A DNA stretch of 64,000 bases from contig CALJTY010000042.1 in the NCBI GenBank assembly GCA_937975915.1, forward strand, positions 62,001-126,000. Direction: 5' to 3'. The DNA comes from an uncultured Acidimicrobiaceae bacterium. GTDB lineage: Bacteria; Actinomycetota; Acidimicrobiia; Acidimicrobiales; RAAP-2. Below are positions 1 to 8,229 of the stretch, piece after piece. How positions within the stretch are numbered: the stretch's first letter is position 1; the number at the start of each line of letters is the position of its first letter. Both the position numbers and the translations under genes were made by a program. Below the pieces are notes generated by a model. It was not told the DNA's origin. It saw only the letters and a list, made by a program, of their open reading frames with translations, and did not search any database.

Positions 1-272
1 TCGCTGCAGGTGTTAGTGCTTCATACGGCTACGACGGAAAGTGGGCACTGACACCCGACCAAGCTCTTGTGCTGAACGAGGTCTACTCACCAAGCCAGGA
101 CATGTTCGACAAGTCATTTGACATCCTCGACATCTACAAGGTCGCGACCGAACAAGACGGAACCGGCGCCCTCATGATGGGTGACGAGATGATTGACGAA
201 GCTTCAGCCAAGATTGCCCAGTCGTTCGTGACTCGTGGTGAGCGTTCAGGAATGAAGCGCAGCCCTAAATAA
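1..272 (+). CDS. CoA-ester lyase (HpcH/HpaI, CitE/malyl-CoA lyase-like), C-terminal end
   Basis: The reading frame is open from the left edge and ends at a TAA at 270-272, so the 5' part lies outside the window. The visible 90 or so residues contain GYDGKWALTP followed by a short helix and NEVYSPS, then GTGALMMGDEMID. This is the C-terminal signature of the HpcH/HpaI aldolase/citrate lyase family, where a GxDGKWxxxP loop precedes the closing helices. The neighbouring methylsuccinyl-CoA dehydrogenase-like and MaoC genes favour a malyl-CoA/beta-methylmalyl-CoA lyase (mcl) over citrate lyase. Substrate cannot be settled from the tail. Family call is firm, the specific role is inferred. Confidence 0.72.
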   Translation, partial: AAGVSASYGYDGKWALTPDQALVLNEVYSPSQDMFDKSFDILDIYKVATEQDGTGALMMGDEMIDEASAKIAQSFVTRGERSGMKRSPK

Positions 273-280
273 TTTGAATA

Positions 281-304
281 CCGACTGAAATGGTCGGGAT
301 TTTA
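281..304 (+). terminator. Weak intrinsic terminator-like hairpin after the lyase gene
   Basis: CCGAC (281-285) and GTCGG (293-297) form a five-base-pair stem around a seven-base loop, followed by GATTTT. It sits 9 bases after the stop codon and before the ribosome binding site of the Ni/Co permease gene. The stem is short, so partial termination is the most that can be claimed. Confidence 0.4.
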
Positions 305-322
305 GGCATTTAAGGTGGAGAA

Positions 323-1519
323 ATGGCCACCGTCACAACTCATGATTCGAGTTTGACCCAACGCGTCCGTGCATCATTCTCACCAAGTGAATGGCGCTCG
401 ATGTACATGATGTTTGGCTTCATTGCATTTCTCCACATTGTTGGCTGGGGGATTCTTTTTTATGCGTCAAGCAAGCACTACAACGTTGGCTCTGGGCAGA
501 TGCTCGGCATTGGAACAGGTGTGCTCGCGTACACGTTAGGAATGCGTCACGCTTTCGATGCAGACCACATTGCAGCAATTGATAACACCACGCGTAAGTT
601 CATGAGTGAAGGCAAGCGACCAATGTCAGTTGGTTTCTTCTTCTCTCTCGGACACTCCAGCGTGGTCTTCGCACTCACTGTTCTTCTGGGTCTTGGAGCC
701 AGGTCTCTTGGTGCACAAGTTCGTAATTCAAATTCAGGACTCCACCACTACGGCGGACTGATCGGGACAATTGTTTCAGGAGGATTCCTCTACATAATTG
801 CCACATTGAATCTCGTTGTGCTCGTTGGTATTGTCCGCCTCTTTGTTCAAATGCGACAAGGTCGCTTTAATGACGCTGAATTAGAGAAGCACTTGAATGC
901 TCGTGGCTTCATGATGCGCTTCTTCGGACCAATTGCGCGTTCCATTGATACGCCTTGGAAGATGTATCCACTGGGCATTCTTTTTGGACTGGGTTTTGAC
1001 ACTGCTTCTGAAATTGCGTTCCTCGTACTTGCAGGAACTTCAGTTGCGGCCGGACTGCCGTTCTACGCAATCTTGTCATTACCGATTTTGTTCGCTGCTG
1101 GTATGAGTCTGCTCGACACCATTGACGGATCGTTCATGAACTTCGCCTACGGATGGGCTTTTTCGAAGCCAATTCGAAAGGTCTATTACAACATTGCCAT
1201 TACGGGGCTCAGTGTTTTTGTTGCGTTCTACATCGGAACCTTAGAAATCCTGCAGGTTATTCAAGGACAATTCAATTTGCACGGTGGCATCTGGAACTAC
1301 TCCGCAAACTTCAACATCAATGGAGCGGGACTCACCATTGTTGGAATCTTTGTTGTTGTGTGGGCGACCGCACTTCTTTACTGGAAGTACGGCAAAGTCG
1401 AACAGCGCTGGGAGAATGCTGCGACGAAAGCTCAAATTGCTCGTGGCGAAACTCCAGATGCCCACTCAGCTGGAATCACCTTGGGGGCAGTTCATGCTCC
1501 ATTCACTATTGACGAATAA
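323..1519 (+). CDS. Nickel/cobalt transporter, NiCoT (HoxN/NixA) family
   Basis: A 398-residue integral membrane permease with about eight hydrophobic segments. The diagnostic NiCoT motif RHAFDADHIAAIDN lies at residues 75-88 (H76, D81, H82 are the metal-recognition positions), and the second signature LGFDTASEIAFL follows the central loop. SLGHSSVVF near residue 108 is also typical. The start is supported by AAGGTGGAG just upstream. The family imports Ni2+ or Co2+; sequence alone does not tell which. The window encodes several cobalamin-dependent or cobalamin-processing enzymes (MetH, adenosyltransferase, acyl-CoA mutase), so cobalt is the likelier substrate, by inference. Its TAA directly abuts the stop codon of the opposite-strand dehydrogenase gene. 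Confidence 0.93.
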   Translation: MATVTTHDSSLTQRVRASFSPSEWRSMYMMFGFIAFLHIVGWGILFYASSKHYNVGSGQMLGIGTGVLAYTLGMRHAFDADHIAAIDNTTRKFMSEGKRPMSVGFFFSLGHSSVVFALTVLLGLGARSLGAQVRNSNSGLHHYGGLIGTIVSGGFLYIIATLNLVVLVGIVRLFVQMRQGRFNDAELEKHLNARGFMMRFFGPIARSIDTPWKMYPLGILFGLGFDTASEIAFLVLAGTSVAAGLPFYAILSLPILFAAGMSLLDTIDGSFMNFAYGWAFSKPIRKVYYNIAITGLSVFVAFYIGTLEILQVIQGQFNLHGGIWNYSANFNINGAGLTIVGIFVVVWATALLYWKYGKVEQRWENAATKAQIARGETPDAHSAGITLGAVHAPFTIDE

Positions 1520-3106
1520 CTATTGAACGGTGTCGAGCAGTCGACGAGCAACTACCTTCAAGCACAACGTTTCGTCAGCACCTTCAAAGATTGAAAGCAC
1601 GCGAGCGTCAACGAAGTAGCGACTCACTGGGTATTCCTCGGCGTAACCCATTCCTCCGAAGATCTGCATTGCTTCACGAGTTACCCATTCGGCTGCTCGA
1701 CAGACGTAGGCCTTGGCCATTGAGGCTTCCATAATTCCGCCTCCGTTACCCATCATTCGAGCAACTTCCAGTGAGAACTGACGAGAACACTGAATGATTG
1801 CAGCCATGGTTCCGAGCTTCACGCGAGTGAGCTCGTAGTTGAGAATTGGCTCACCAAAGACAACGCGGTCACGTGCGTACTCGAGTGCAGCTTCGTAAGC
1901 AGCCTGCATAAGTCCTACGGCGCGAGCTGCAGTCTGAATACGACCGTTTTCGAATCCAGCCATCTGGTAGTAGAAGCCCTTGCCAAGTCCTGACTCTTCA
2001 CCAATTAAGCAGTCGTCTGGAACAAACCAGTTGTCGAAATTGAGTGAGTAACTGTGCATTCCGCGGTATCCGAGAGTGTCAATTGGGCGACCTTCGAGTC
2101 GTCCACCACCGTCTTGGTTAAAGAGGAATCCGTGCGCTTCACCTTGTGGCTTTTCAACGAGAAATACTGAAAGCCCACGGTGAGCCTGGGTGCGGTCTGG
2201 GTTGGTGCGAGCAAGTAGTAGCAACACATTGGCGCGAGCACCGAAGGTACACCAAGTCTTTGCACCATTGATTAGCCAACCACCATCAGTTTTGGTAGCC
2301 GTAGTGAGAATGCCCGCAACATCAGATCCGAAGTCCGGCTCAGTTACAGCGATTGCAGCCATTACCTCGGCGGTTGCGAGCTTTGGTAGCCAGCGCTCCT
2401 TCTGCTCCTGGGTTCCACCAGAAACAAGGGCTCGAGTAACAATTTCTGGGCGAGTGATGAGAGACCCACCAATTCCGAGTCCACCCCATGAGAGTTCTTC
2501 GGTTGCAACAACCATGCCGAGGTATTCACCTTCGCCACCGGTAGCAAAGCCACCAAACTCTTCTGGAACACTGAGGCCGAATCCACCAATTTCTGCAAGT
2601 CCGCTAATGATTGATTCTGGAATGTCACCGTTAGTGCGGTGAACATGCTCTGCGTGTGGGCGAACTTCTTCTTCGGCGAAACGGTGGAACATTTGTGACA
2701 CCATTTCGAATTCTTCGTCGAGGTGTTTTAGTCCAGGTGTTTCTGCGAGTGATCCGACGAATTCAGCTTGACGGTACGTAGAAACGAATGAAGCGAATGG
2801 CTTGTACCAATCGCTTTCAACACCCCATAGTTCTTCTCGTCCAAGAATTCGTGTTGCGAGGTCACTAAGGGCAATGGCGAGGAATGCAGCAGTGAGGTCA
2901 GCTTCTTGAGTTCCTTTGGCGGCGTACGAAAGACATGCACGTGCAGTAGCGATTGCACTAGCGGCGTGTGCGAGGTCGTAGGCGAGTGTCTGCTCTTTGT
3001 CTGGTCCACCAAGTGCGCTCAGGCGCTTCACACCTGTGTCAATTACGGACTGTGCTTGGGCCACGAGTTCGGTGGCTTTTGTAACGTCTACGTTGGGAAT
3101 TGTCAT
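1520..3106 (-). CDS. mcd: Acyl-CoA dehydrogenase with long N-terminal extension, probably (2S)-methylsuccinyl-CoA dehydrogenase
   Basis: A 528-residue flavoprotein. Residues from about 128 onward are a complete acyl-CoA dehydrogenase (FAD site around AVTEPDFGSD, central beta domain, C-terminal helices with YARDRVVFGEPI and QIFGGMGYAEEYPVSR). The first 125 or so residues form an extra alpha-helical domain absent from ordinary short-chain enzymes. Such an extension is known for methylsuccinyl-CoA dehydrogenase of the ethylmalonyl-CoA pathway, which oxidises (2S)-methylsuccinyl-CoA to mesaconyl-CoA. Flanking lyase and MaoC hydratase genes would supply the next two steps. The assignment is therefore family plus context; another long acyl-CoA dehydrogenase is possible. 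Confidence 0.75.
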   Translation of the reverse strand: MTIPNVDVTKATELVAQAQSVIDTGVKRLSALGGPDKEQTLAYDLAHAASAIATARACLSYAAKGTQEADLTAAFLAIALSDLATRILGREELWGVESDWYKPFASFVSTYRQAEFVGSLAETPGLKHLDEEFEMVSQMFHRFAEEEVRPHAEHVHRTNGDIPESIISGLAEIGGFGLSVPEEFGGFATGGEGEYLGMVVATEELSWGGLGIGGSLITRPEIVTRALVSGGTQEQKERWLPKLATAEVMAAIAVTEPDFGSDVAGILTTATKTDGGWLINGAKTWCTFGARANVLLLLARTNPDRTQAHRGLSVFLVEKPQGEAHGFLFNQDGGGRLEGRPIDTLGYRGMHSYSLNFDNWFVPDDCLIGEESGLGKGFYYQMAGFENGRIQTAARAVGLMQAAYEAALEYARDRVVFGEPILNYELTRVKLGTMAAIIQCSRQFSLEVARMMGNGGGIMEASMAKAYVCRAAEWVTREAMQIFGGMGYAEEYPVSRYFVDARVLSIFEGADETLCLKVVARRLLDTVQ

Positions 3107-3158
3107 GATGAAAAACTACCGGTTTTTTGCAGACTTTGATGCGCCCTAGGCTGGAGGG

Positions 3159-3596
3159 ATGAACGTTGTCATGCTCCTTGCAGATTCAGCCCAAGTGGCT
3201 GACGGAAAGCTCTACATATTGGGTGGTGGCTGGTCCGTAACTGGCCCTGGTCCGACCCCCTCGGCCGTGGCGGTAAAGGTCAGTGTGGACCGCCATGAAT
3301 TCGACAAAGAGCACCACTGGGAACTGTTCTTAGAAGATGCCGATGGCAAACTTCTCACTATCGACACCCCAGAAGGGCCCCAGAGCATTGAAGTTCGTGG
3401 CGACTTCTCGGCGAGCGAACCCCAAGGCGTTCCACTCGGAACTCCAGTTGATGTTCCAATCGCAGTGAACTTCGGACCAATTCCACTTGCAACTGGTCAA
3501 CGCTTTACTTGGCGCATGGTTATTAATGGCGAAGCGCTACCTGGTGCAAGCGCGTCATTCACGACACGTCCGCAACAAGAAAATGAGGCAGAATAA
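3159..3596 (+). CDS. Conserved hypothetical protein, DUF6941-like
   Basis: A 145-residue soluble protein, predicted mostly beta. It starts with MLLADSAQVADGKLYILGGGWS, a pattern I associate with the small actinobacterial DUF6941 family, which has no established function. No catalytic motif, signal peptide or membrane segment is visible. It lies 4 bases before the MaoC hydratase gene and is probably cotranscribed with it; a divergent promoter region of about 50 bases separates it from the dehydrogenase gene. Association with the ethylmalonyl-CoA genes is suggestive only. Confidence 0.7.
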   Translation: MNVVMLLADSAQVADGKLYILGGGWSVTGPGPTPSAVAVKVSVDRHEFDKEHHWELFLEDADGKLLTIDTPEGPQSIEVRGDFSASEPQGVPLGTPVDVPIAVNFGPIPLATGQRFTWRMVINGEALPGASASFTTRPQQENEAE

Positions 3597-3600
3597 AAGT

Positions 3601-4113
3601 ATGACTACATACGACCACTCCTTCGGCCGTTACTTCGAGGACTTCGAAGTCGGCGACATCTTCAAGCACTGGCCAGGTAAGACAATTACTGAAGCTGATG
3701 ATCAATTGTTCTGTGCCATCACAATGAACCAACACCCACTGCACAGCGACCGCTGGTTCGCAGAAACGCAGAGCGTGCAAGGTCAAAACGTAGTCGTCGG
3801 AAACCTCGTGTACTCACTTGTTCTTGGTATGAGTGTTCCTGATGTTTCAGGTTCAGCAATTGCAAATCTTGAGATCGAAACACTGCAACACAAAAGCCCA
3901 ACATTTCATGGCGACACTATTTACGCAGAGACACGCGTACTTGAAAAGAAGGAATCTTCTTCGAAGAACGACCGCGGTGTTGTGACAGTTGAGACCAAAG
4001 GCTTTAAGCAAGACGGAACTGAAGTTTGCTACTTCCGTCGCCGCGTCATGGTGTGGAAGAAAGAGTTTGCACCAAAGCGCCAGCGCCCATACGGTGACGA
4101 CGCCTGGAAGTAA
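3601..4113 (+). CDS. MaoC-like hot-dog hydratase, candidate mesaconyl-CoA hydratase
   Basis: A 170-residue single hot-dog-fold protein of the MaoC dehydratase family. The active-site segment ITMNQHPLHSD (around residues 39-49) corresponds to the hydratase motif with catalytic Asp/Asn and His, and VVGNLVYSLVLGMSV follows as in actinobacterial homologues. ATG at 3601 is chosen because it lies four bases after the preceding stop and gives the normal N-terminus GRYFEDFEVGDIF; a longer upstream reading overlaps the previous gene. With the methylsuccinyl-CoA dehydrogenase-like gene and the CoA-ester lyase nearby, hydration of mesaconyl-CoA to beta-methylmalyl-CoA is the likely reaction. Alphaproteobacterial enzymes are double-length, so this is a half-size version. 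Confidence 0.78.
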   Translation: MTTYDHSFGRYFEDFEVGDIFKHWPGKTITEADDQLFCAITMNQHPLHSDRWFAETQSVQGQNVVVGNLVYSLVLGMSVPDVSGSAIANLEIETLQHKSPTFHGDTIYAETRVLEKKESSSKNDRGVVTVETKGFKQDGTEVCYFRRRVMVWKKEFAPKRQRPYGDDAWK

Positions 4114-4969
4114 TAGCGCGACGTTTCGACGTGCGCTGCTGAGGGCAACCCCCTCACTAAAAAGAGAGTTGCCCTGGATCGGGGCAACGCCATGGAAAGT
4201 GCTCGTGAGTGAGTTCATGCTCCAACAAACCCAGGTCTCAAGAGTCGTTGAGCCTTGGGAGAAATTCTTAAAGGCATTTCCAACCCCGAGTCGCTGCGCT
4301 GATGCTTCGCTGGCAGAAGTTTTAAAGCTCTGGGGCGGACTTGGCTTTAGCCGCAGAGCGAAAGCACTTCATGAAGCGTCCAAGATGATTCGTGACCAGC
4401 ACAAGGGGAAAGTTCCTGCAACAGTAGAAGAGCTCCGGTCACTACCAGGGGTAGGTGAATACACCGCAAATGCGATTGCATCCTTCGCGTTCTCAGTTCC
4501 AGTAGCGATTCTCGACACAAATGTTGGTCGCATCCTTAGTCGTGGGGTAGCAAACAAAACTCTTACTCAAAATGAAGCAAGGGCGCTAGCGAGTGAACTG
4601 CTTCCAAGAACGAACACAGCACAATTCAATCAAGCAATGCTCGATCTCGGCGCACAGTTCTGTAAGTCAAAGCCGCTCTGTGAACAGTGTCCGGTTGCTA
4701 CGTCGTGTGCTTGGAAACTTAAAGGTGGTGAGGACCCTGCGACAAAAAGTGCTGGTGTTTCAAAACCGCAATCAACTTTTAAAGGCTCAGATCGCCAAGT
4801 TCGCGGTCAAGTACTAGCTCAGTTGCGAACTGCGCCTGCGAGCATGATCAAACTGCGCACACTCTTAAACGAAGTGGAGCCCACCAGGCTTCAAAAGGTG
4901 TTGGACGGTCTAGTTGATGATGGACTAATTGAACAGCGTGGTCGCATGATGCAGCTTCACGGCGAATAG
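4094..4969 (+). CDS. mutY: A/G-specific adenine glycosylase
   Basis: A base-excision enzyme removing adenine mispaired with 8-oxoguanine. With GTG at 4094, overlapping the hydratase gene by 20 bases, the product is 291 residues; an upstream ATG would overlap too deeply. SEFMLQQTQV carries the catalytic Glu (about residue 40), LPGVGEYTANAIA is the helix-hairpin-helix, and LDTNVGRILSR carries the catalytic Asp. Four cysteines near residues 193-208 would bind a [4Fe-4S] cluster, with spacing C-X5-C-X2-C-X5-C, one residue shorter in the first interval than the textbook C-X6-C-X2-C-X5-C. The C-terminal 8-oxoG-recognition domain is short, as in other actinobacterial versions. No clear Shine-Dalgarno sequence precedes the GTG. 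Confidence 0.9.
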   Translation: MTTPGSNSATFRRALLRATPSLKRELPWIGATPWKVLVSEFMLQQTQVSRVVEPWEKFLKAFPTPSRCADASLAEVLKLWGGLGFSRRAKALHEASKMIRDQHKGKVPATVEELRSLPGVGEYTANAIASFAFSVPVAILDTNVGRILSRGVANKTLTQNEARALASELLPRTNTAQFNQAMLDLGAQFCKSKPLCEQCPVATSCAWKLKGGEDPATKSAGVSKPQSTFKGSDRQVRGQVLAQLRTAPASMIKLRTLLNEVEPTRLQKVLDGLVDDGLIEQRGRMMQLHGE

Positions 4970-4986
4970 TAAGTAGTGTCACTCAG

Positions 4987-5481
4987 GTGAGTATCAACAT
5001 TTCAGAATTCAAACAAGTCGCTAGCAATTTCGCCACAGGTGTTGTAGTTGTCACTGCAACGACATCAGACGGACCGGTTGGTTTCACCTGTCAAACATTT
5101 GGCTCCTTATCTCTCGAGCCACTTCTTTCGTACTTCACCGCTCAGACTGGCGGCTCATCATGGCCTCGTATTAAAGGTGCTGAGTCAATTGGAATCAGTA
5201 TTTTGAGTCAAGTTCAAGAGCAGGTTGCTATGCAGTTCGCCGCGAGTGGCGTAGACAAGTTCAGCGGTGTTGCGTGGAAGCCAGGTCCAGGTGGGGCTCC
5301 GTTGATTGAGGGTGCACTTGCTCACGTAGAAGGCACACTTCATTCAGTTACCACTCACGGTGATCACGAGCTTGCAGTTGTTGAAGTTACCTACGGTTTT
5401 GTAAATAAATTTAATAAAGACAATCCAAGTGAAGCTATGCCGTTACTGTACTTTCATGGATCGTTTGGACTGCCAGCGTAA
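4987..5481 (+). CDS. Flavin reductase-like (FMN-binding split barrel) domain protein
   Basis: A 164-residue protein of the flavin reductase-like family (the short-chain FMN/FAD reductases that feed two-component monooxygenases). The N-terminus FATGVVVVTATTSDGPVGFTCQTF is the typical strand-turn-strand that binds flavin, followed by SLEPLLSYF and a C-terminal LLYFHGSFGLP. It would reduce FMN or FAD with NAD(P)H or simply bind flavin. The GTG start at 4987 lies 17 bases after the mutY stop. A strong terminator-like hairpin follows the gene. No dedicated oxygenase partner is adjacent. Confidence 0.82.
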   Translation: MSINISEFKQVASNFATGVVVVTATTSDGPVGFTCQTFGSLSLEPLLSYFTAQTGGSSWPRIKGAESIGISILSQVQEQVAMQFAASGVDKFSGVAWKPGPGGAPLIEGALAHVEGTLHSVTTHGDHELAVVEVTYGFVNKFNKDNPSEAMPLLYFHGSFGLPA

Positions 5482-5499
5482 GAGTACAAATGTAACTAA

Positions 5500-5524
5500 G
5501 GTTCGCAGTATGCGAACCATTTTG
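5500..5524 (+). terminator. Intrinsic terminator-like hairpin after the flavin reductase gene
   Basis: GGTTCGCA (5500-5507) and TGCGAACC (5511-5518) form a perfect eight-base-pair stem with a three-base loop, followed by ATTTTG. It begins 18 bases after the stop codon and is the clearest hairpin of this kind seen in the window. Confidence 0.6.
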
Positions 5525-5541
5525 CTCAACTATGCAAGTGG

Positions 5542-5982
5542 ATGCAGCTAATGGCTATGTTCATCGAAATCATTCTGGTGATTCTTCTAACACTTAGCGT
5601 CGCTGTCTTCTTGCTTCGTATGAGAAAACTGAGCAGAGACAAGTTCCGCAATGAACTAAACGCACTTGATCCGAGCCTCATGGTTCCACCACCATCGCCA
5701 TACCAAGTCGCTCCAGGCTTTCGCGTAGTGCCAGAGGATGTAACAGAAGTCCAGCACAGGACCCCCGAGAAGCCGAAACTCGATACTTCTTCAGAAGGTT
5801 TTGTCTTCAATGACAATCAAGTTGCACCAATGAGTGAAGATGAAATCTTGTCTCACCGTGAGCAGCAACTTCGCACGTTGGCACAATCATTTGAAAAATC
5901 ACCACTCAGTTTTGCAGCTGTTGGATCAATCGTGGCCGCAACCTTGGTGATTGTTATATTTGTTATTTACTATTTTCACTAA
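5542..5982 (+). CDS. Small membrane protein with two terminal transmembrane segments, unknown function
   Basis: A 146-residue protein I do not recognise. A hydrophobic segment (about residues 5-24, IEIILVILLTLSVAVFLL) is followed by a polar, proline-rich central region of about 95 residues and a second hydrophobic segment at the C-terminus (about 125-145), ending in YYFH. Topology would place both ends near the membrane with the middle exposed. A nearby ATG at 5551 is an alternative start. Its TAA overlaps the opposite-strand oligopeptidase stop in a shared CTAA. The preceding terminator implies its own promoter in 5483-5541. Confidence 0.65.
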   Translation: MQLMAMFIEIILVILLTLSVAVFLLRMRKLSRDKFRNELNALDPSLMVPPPSPYQVAPGFRVVPEDVTEVQHRTPEKPKLDTSSEGFVFNDNQVAPMSEDEILSHREQQLRTLAQSFEKSPLSFAAVGSIVAATLVIVIFVIYYFH

Positions 5983-8186
5983 ATAGTTTTTGTTGCGCCA
6001 AGTTCTGAAAGTATGAACGCGCTTTCTTGGCAGCCATCTCGCCAAGAGTCGTATCTTCCAGAAGGTCCGCCGTGACCCGCACCCATTTCGGTTTTTAGAT
6101 AAACAACGTTGTCTGGATTCACATCACGAAGCTTTAAGACGTACTTTGTTGGCTCCCAGAAACCGACTCGAGAGTCATTGAGTCCACCAGTTACGTACAT
6201 GTGTGGATAAATTCTGGTGCTTCCGTCAGCGTTGGTCGCGCTCACATTGTCATATGGTGAATACGACTTCATGACCTTGTAGGCGACTTCATCTTTTATG
6301 GGATCACCCCACTCTTCCCACTCTCCAGCGGTGAGGGGGAGCGTTTCATCAAGCATTGAAGTAAGGGCATCAACGAATGCCACGTCTGCCACAACTGCCT
6401 TGTAGAGCTCAGGGGCAAGGTTTACAACGCCACCCATCAAGAGTCCTCCGGCTGAACCACCCATGGCTGCCAGCTGACTTGGGGTTGTCCAACCCTTGGC
6501 AATAAGGTCACGCGTGATGGCAACAAAGTCGCTAAAGGTTGTCGGCTTTTGGTTGAGCTTTCCTTGGAGATAGAAATTACGGCCCATCTCTCCACCACCA
6601 CGAATGTGGGCAATGGCGTAGATAACTCCACGGTCAAGCATTGAAAGGCGCGAAACCGAGAAGTACGGGTCAATACAAACTTCGTAACTTCCGTATCCGT
6701 AGAGCAAGAATGGCGACGGCTTCTTGGCGGTCATGGAACCGTCTGCATGAATGTCTACAAGGTCACGTCTTGCCACTAGAGAAATGGGAAGTCGTTGTCC
6801 ATCGCTGGCAGTTGTCCAGAGGCGAGTAGTCACGTAGTTCGACTCGTCGTAACCACCAAGAACTTTCTGCTCCTTTCGAATAAATCGTTCACCAGTTTCT
6901 ACATTGATGTCAGCAATGTAGGCGGGGGTTACGAGTGAAGTTACAGAGATGCGCACAAACGGCGTGTCGTATTCGCCACCACCGCAGTTGAGTGTGCTTG
7001 GCTTGGCGCCAGAGTCAATTACTTCTGAGCGTTGGAAGAAGTCATCACCAAAAGGGTCACTGCCATCGAGCGCCTTAACAATCCGGCCAACGCAGTAGCC
7101 GTCTTCTCTAGTACTGATGGTGAAGAAGTTGGCAAAAGTATCAATGCCGTCTAGACGGTTGCCCGGCTGGTGGGGGATGATCTCTCTCCATTCGCCACCA
7201 GTAACTGGCTTGGCGAGACAGCGAAAGTCCACGGCCTCTTCGTTTGTCACCTTTAGCCACCAGGCGTTTGCGTTCTTATCCGTGAAGTGGTCAATGCTGT
7301 ATTCAATGCCGTGGCGACGAGCCTCAATGAGTTGGAGTTCTGCAGTTGGGTTATCGGCAGGTAGCCAGTAGCACTCGGTTGTCATTGATGAGCTCAGTGC
7401 GACAACAATAATTTTGTCGTCGCGAGATCTTCCAATGCCTACGTTGAACTGCAGGTTGTCTTCTTGGAATACGAGCACATCTTGTGAGGCGTCTGTCCCA
7501 AGTTGGTGGCGCCACAGTTGGTACGGCCTCCACGCATCATCAACACGCGTATAGAAGAAGTACTTTGAGTCAGTTGACCACGCTGAACCGTAGTGAACAT
7601 TTTCAATGACATCATCTGGTGCGCTTTCGCCTACGAGCGAGCGGAAGGTAACACGGTGGCGTTCATTACCTTCAAAGTCAGTTCCAACCGCTAGCCACTT
7701 GTCGTCGAAACTTATGGCGAGAACTCCGACGGAGAAGAAGTCGCTGTCGCCAGCTTCTGCATTCATGTCAATAACAATTTCTTCACCTTCGATTGGAGTT
7801 TGCGGATCAATAGTTGGTGGGGTGTAGTCATCACCATTTGCTTTTAGGCGACAAACAATTGGGTACTGGAGACCTTCAACGGTGCGGCTGTAGTGCCACC
7901 ATGAACGTTTGCGAGAAGGAACTGAGTTGTCAGTTTCTTCAATGCGACTCTTCATTTCTTGGAAGAGCTCTTCGGTGATCGGCTCAAGGTGCTTCAATTC
8001 GCTCTTAAGGAAGTCGTTTTCGTTTCGTAGGTGGGAAAGAACTTCTTCACTGCCTCGGTCCATGAGCCAGTAGTAGGGGTCAACTCGGGTGTCACCATGG
8101 TGAGTGAGTGAGTGTGGGCGCTTAGGGACTGATGGTTTGTTCATGGATTGCCAGTTTGCCAGTAATTCTTGGACATGAAGCCTCAT
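5979..8186 (-). CDS. ptrB: Oligopeptidase B-like prolyl oligopeptidase (S9A)
   Basis: A 735-residue serine peptidase. The N-terminal beta-propeller (to about residue 450) begins with HGDTRVDPYYWLMDRG, typical of oligopeptidase B. The catalytic alpha/beta-hydrolase domain carries GGSAGG with the nucleophile Ser near residue 578, GGLNDSRV with the Asp, and AGHGGPSGR with the His. EWEEWGDP near the active site matches oligopeptidase B rather than prolyl endopeptidase, so cleavage after basic residues is likely. No signal peptide is evident, suggesting cytoplasmic action. An internal ATG 14 codons in (at 8144) would give MNKPSVPKRPHS and may be the real start. Confidence 0.9.
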   Translation of the reverse strand: MRLHVQELLANWQSMNKPSVPKRPHSLTHHGDTRVDPYYWLMDRGSEEVLSHLRNENDFLKSELKHLEPITEELFQEMKSRIEETDNSVPSRKRSWWHYSRTVEGLQYPIVCRLKANGDDYTPPTIDPQTPIEGEEIVIDMNAEAGDSDFFSVGVLAISFDDKWLAVGTDFEGNERHRVTFRSLVGESAPDDVIENVHYGSAWSTDSKYFFYTRVDDAWRPYQLWRHQLGTDASQDVLVFQEDNLQFNVGIGRSRDDKIIVVALSSSMTTECYWLPADNPTAELQLIEARRHGIEYSIDHFTDKNANAWWLKVTNEEAVDFRCLAKPVTGGEWREIIPHQPGNRLDGIDTFANFFTISTREDGYCVGRIVKALDGSDPFGDDFFQRSEVIDSGAKPSTLNCGGGEYDTPFVRISVTSLVTPAYIADINVETGERFIRKEQKVLGGYDESNYVTTRLWTTASDGQRLPISLVARRDLVDIHADGSMTAKKPSPFLLYGYGSYEVCIDPYFSVSRLSMLDRGVIYAIAHIRGGGEMGRNFYLQGKLNQKPTTFSDFVAITRDLIAKGWTTPSQLAAMGGSAGGLLMGGVVNLAPELYKAVVADVAFVDALTSMLDETLPLTAGEWEEWGDPIKDEVAYKVMKSYSPYDNVSATNADGSTRIYPHMYVTGGLNDSRVGFWEPTKYVLKLRDVNPDNVVYLKTEMGAGHGGPSGRYDSWRDGCQESAFILSELGATKTI

Positions 8187-8229
8187 TTAGTTACTACTAT
8201 GGACGTAGGGTAAATCCCCAAGGAGCTAC

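Noticed and set aside
273..322. Cobalamin riboswitch before the Ni/Co permease
   Set aside because: The 50-base gap cannot hold a B12 riboswitch; the same is true of the 47-base metH/adenosyltransferase gap.
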